A DNA stretch of 64,000 bases from NCBI GenBank assembly GCA_023445445.1, contig JAEXLD010000050.1:24786-88785 (forward strand), given 5' to 3'. Source of the stretch: Bacillota bacterium (lineage in GTDB: Bacteria > Bacillota > Clostridia > Clostridiales > Clostridiaceae). The first letter of the stretch is position 1; the number at the start of each line of letters is the position of its first letter. Under the pieces are notes generated by a model that saw nothing but the letters and a program-made list of their open reading frames with translations, did not search any database and was not told where the DNA came from. A program made the translations under genes and the position numbers. Below are positions 62,346 to 64,000 of the stretch, piece after piece.

Positions 62346-63674
62346 TTACATTTGATTCCATAACTTATTTGCAAGCTTTCTTGATGTATCAAATATTTTT
62401 TCTTCATCTATATTAATTAATTCTCTATCCTTCATTACTACTTTTCCATTTATTATAGTTGTAATAACAGACCTTCCAGTAAAACCAAATAACATATGTC
62501 CAAATAAATTACTTGAATTCATAGGTGTTAATGGATTATAGTCTAGTATAATTACATCCCCTAAAGCCCCTTCTTTTAAAATTCCAATTTCCTTTTCAAA
62601 ATAATTATTTGCAATAATTCTATTATTTTGAAATAACATTTTAAAGGTTTCATTAAAGGCAATACTAGGATTACAATTATTATGTCTTTGTATTATAGGA
62701 AAAACCTTCATTGATTCAAGAATATCACTGGTATATCCATCTGTTCCCATACCTACATTAATTCCATTGTTAATTATTTCCAAAACTGGTGAACAACCAA
62801 CTGCATTTCCCATATTAGATTCTGGATTATTAACTACACTTGTATTAGTAGATTTTAAAATATCCATTTCTTTATTATTAATATGAATACAATGAATGGC
62901 TAAAGTTTTTTCTCCAAGTATCCCAAAATCATTTAGTCTTTCTACAACTCTTTTACCACTGCGTTTTAATGAATCTTCTAGATCTTTCACTCCTTCAGCT
63001 ACATGTATATGAAATCCTGAATTTAATCCAACTATCTCTTGTGCACATTTTTCTAAAGTATTATCATTTAATGTAAAAGATGCATGTAAACCAAATAAAC
63101 CTTTTATCATATCATTATTATCTTTATTAGCATATTTGATAAAGTTTACATTTTCATTAATTCCTTCATTTCTTTTATCTAATCCATCTCTATCTGAAAC
63201 TTCATAGCATAGTGAAGTTCTAATACCAATTTCCCTGCTAACTTCTCCTATTGTAAATAAACTATCTGTTATACTCATTGGACTAGAGTGATGATCAAAA
63301 ACTGTAGTAACACCATTTTTTATACAATCTATATAAGTTGTATATGCACTATATTTAGTTTCCTGAAGCCCTAGCTTTTTGTCTAATTTCCACCATAATC
63401 TTTCTAATATTTCTTTAAAATTTTCTGCTGGCTTTTCCTTATTATCCATCCCTCTAGCAAAGGCACTATATATATGGTGATGAGTATTTATGAGTCCTGG
63501 CATTATAACTTTGCCTTTAGCATCAATAAACTCATAATCATTATATTTATCTTTTAATATATTAAAATCTCCTACTTCTAATATTAAGTTATCTTTTATT
63601 GCTACAGCTCCATTTTCTATAAATGGCATTTTTGAATTCTGTGTAATAACCCTACCATTTCCTATTAGAATCAT
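62346..63674 (-). CDS. ssnA: SsnA-type putative aminohydrolase
   Basis: An amidohydrolase-superfamily protein of 442 residues, related to chlorohydrolases and guanine deaminases. The metal site is seen as NTHHHIYSAFARGMD, HIHVAEG, AIHCIHIN and GMGTDGYTSD. In genomes, SsnA is linked to selenium-dependent molybdenum hydroxylases, where it probably deaminates a purine or pyrimidine. ATG 63674 follows GGAGGGAAG; a longer in-frame start at 63719 lies inside the promoter. First gene of the three-gene unit. Confidence 0.9.
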   Translation of the reverse strand: MILIGNGRVITQNSKMPFIENGAVAIKDNLILEVGDFNILKDKYNDYEFIDAKGKVIMPGLINTHHHIYSAFARGMDNKEKPAENFKEILERLWWKLDKKLGLQETKYSAYTTYIDCIKNGVTTVFDHHSSPMSITDSLFTIGEVSREIGIRTSLCYEVSDRDGLDKRNEGINENVNFIKYANKDNNDMIKGLFGLHASFTLNDNTLEKCAQEIVGLNSGFHIHVAEGVKDLEDSLKRSGKRVVERLNDFGILGEKTLAIHCIHINNKEMDILKSTNTSVVNNPESNMGNAVGCSPVLEIINNGINVGMGTDGYTSDILESMKVFPIIQRHNNCNPSIAFNETFKMLFQNNRIIANNYFEKEIGILKEGALGDVIILDYNPLTPMNSSNLFGHMLFGFTGRSVITTIINGKVVMKDRELINIDEEKIFDTSRKLANKLWNQM

Positions 63675-63714
63675 TAATCTTCCCTCCAATATAATTAGAA
63701 TTATTAATATTTCT

Positions 63715-63730
63715 AGCATTTATCATGCCA
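63715..63730 (-). promoter_or_regulatory. Sigma-54-like promoter of ssnA-ygfK-xdh
   Basis: On the minus strand TGGCATGATAAATGCT matches the -24/-12 pattern TGGCAC-N5-TTGCW with GG and GC exactly 12 bases apart; the mismatches are C to T and T to A. The transcript would start about 29 bases before the ssnA ATG, leaving room for its GGAGGG site. An enhancer-binding activator would be needed; none is in the window. Confidence 0.45.
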
Positions 63731-63885
63731 ATTGTTGATATTTCTTCTTATCCCTTTTTATTTTTAATTTAATGATAATATCTTTCTTTATTAAAAGTTA
63801 TTTTTATCATATGTATAAATTTAATTATCATTTTAAGAATAAAGAAAATAATATGAGATGTTTAAATTACTAAAAATAAAAAAGG

Positions 63886-63916
63886 GGCTGTATCAAAATA
63901 AATTTTGATACTAGCC
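63886..63916. repeat. Palindrome near the right end
   Basis: GGCTGTATCAAAAT and ATTTTGATACTAGCC pair over the GGCT and TATCAAAAT parts around AA. It lies next to the terminator at 63922-63955 and may be a remnant of a repeat, since GGGGCTGT also begins the element at 27951. Confidence 0.4.
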
Positions 63917-63921
63917 GATTT

Positions 63922-63955
63922 AAAAAAGGAAGTTCGTATTTGAACTTCCTTTTTT
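63922..63955. terminator. Strong bidirectional terminator
   Basis: AAAAAAGGAAGTTC pairs perfectly with GAACTTCCTTTTTT (14 bp, 6-base loop), giving U runs on both strands. It most likely ends a gene that lies beyond the right edge. Confidence 0.85.
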
Positions 63956-64000
63956 GCGCATAATAATATCATTATGAAAACATTTAATAAAAATGTGATA

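Noticed and set aside
1..64000. CRISPR arrays, tRNA, rRNA, complete insertion sequences, phage genes
   Set aside because: I looked for regular direct repeats, tRNA-like cloverleaf ends, rRNA motifs and transposase or integrase motifs and saw none.

Overview
The window is very AT-rich, tightly packed with clostridial-type genes, and uses strong GGAGG-type ribosome binding sites and intrinsic terminators throughout. Gene families (AraR-controlled arabinose genes, CtsR-controlled Hsp20, T-box MetRS, DUF4179 anti-sigma, DUF6171, ThiT, selenium-dependent xanthine dehydrogenase) point to an anaerobic Firmicute, most likely Clostridium sensu stricto. I see no rRNA, tRNA, CRISPR, complete insertion sequence, phage or replication origin.

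Layout. 1-760: 5' part of adenosine deaminase with an adenine riboswitch/terminator leader that also carries a palindromic repeat. 763-10600: an aldo/keto reductase, then arabinan/arabinose use: GH127 beta-L-arabinofuranosidase, and the operon araB-araD-araA-abfA-DUF6171, with AraR boxes at the operon promoter and at araR. 10680-14750: CtsR-type Hsp20, a HAD phosphatase, an aldo/keto reductase divergent from an HxlR regulator, a small membrane/Cys protein, and three decayed gene relics (hcp, an unknown gene, a BceB/FtsX-type permease). 14734-28750: homocysteine methyltransferase/ACT/isochorismatase operon, T-box metG, assorted metabolic enzymes (Gfo/Idh, M20, alpha/beta hydrolase), ZIP transporter, SelO, aldehyde dehydrogenase, NERD protein. 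28900-37700: ECF sigma plus DUF4179 anti-sigma, two flavodoxin-like reductases, a truncated bacitracin-type ABC ATPase, an HrtBA-like ABC exporter, CarD, a double GNAT, YdcF. 37800-46800: two heterodimeric ABC multidrug exporters, one with a MarR regulator and two matching operators, pointing away from each other around a cluster of small ORFs and a truncated DUF368 gene. 46800-57900: VOC-like and YcaQ-like proteins, MATE pump, GNAT, a degenerate small kinase, methyltransferase, TPP riboswitch plus thiT, type I pullulanase, an 880-bp empty AT-rich stretch and a flippase-like membrane protein. 57980-63730: ssnA-ygfK-xdh operon for selenium-dependent purine hydroxylation, behind a sigma-54-like promoter.

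Together the genes describe a saccharolytic and purine-using gut or soil anaerobe: plant arabinan and alpha-glucan breakdown, adenosine and purine use, thiamine uptake, and a large set of drug/toxin export pumps with local regulators. The most unusual features are the tandem tiny ORFs with very strong ribosome binding sites at 42.3-42.7 kb, the short YgfK lacking its flavin domain, and several palindromic dispersed repeats. All functions are read from sequence motifs without database searches.
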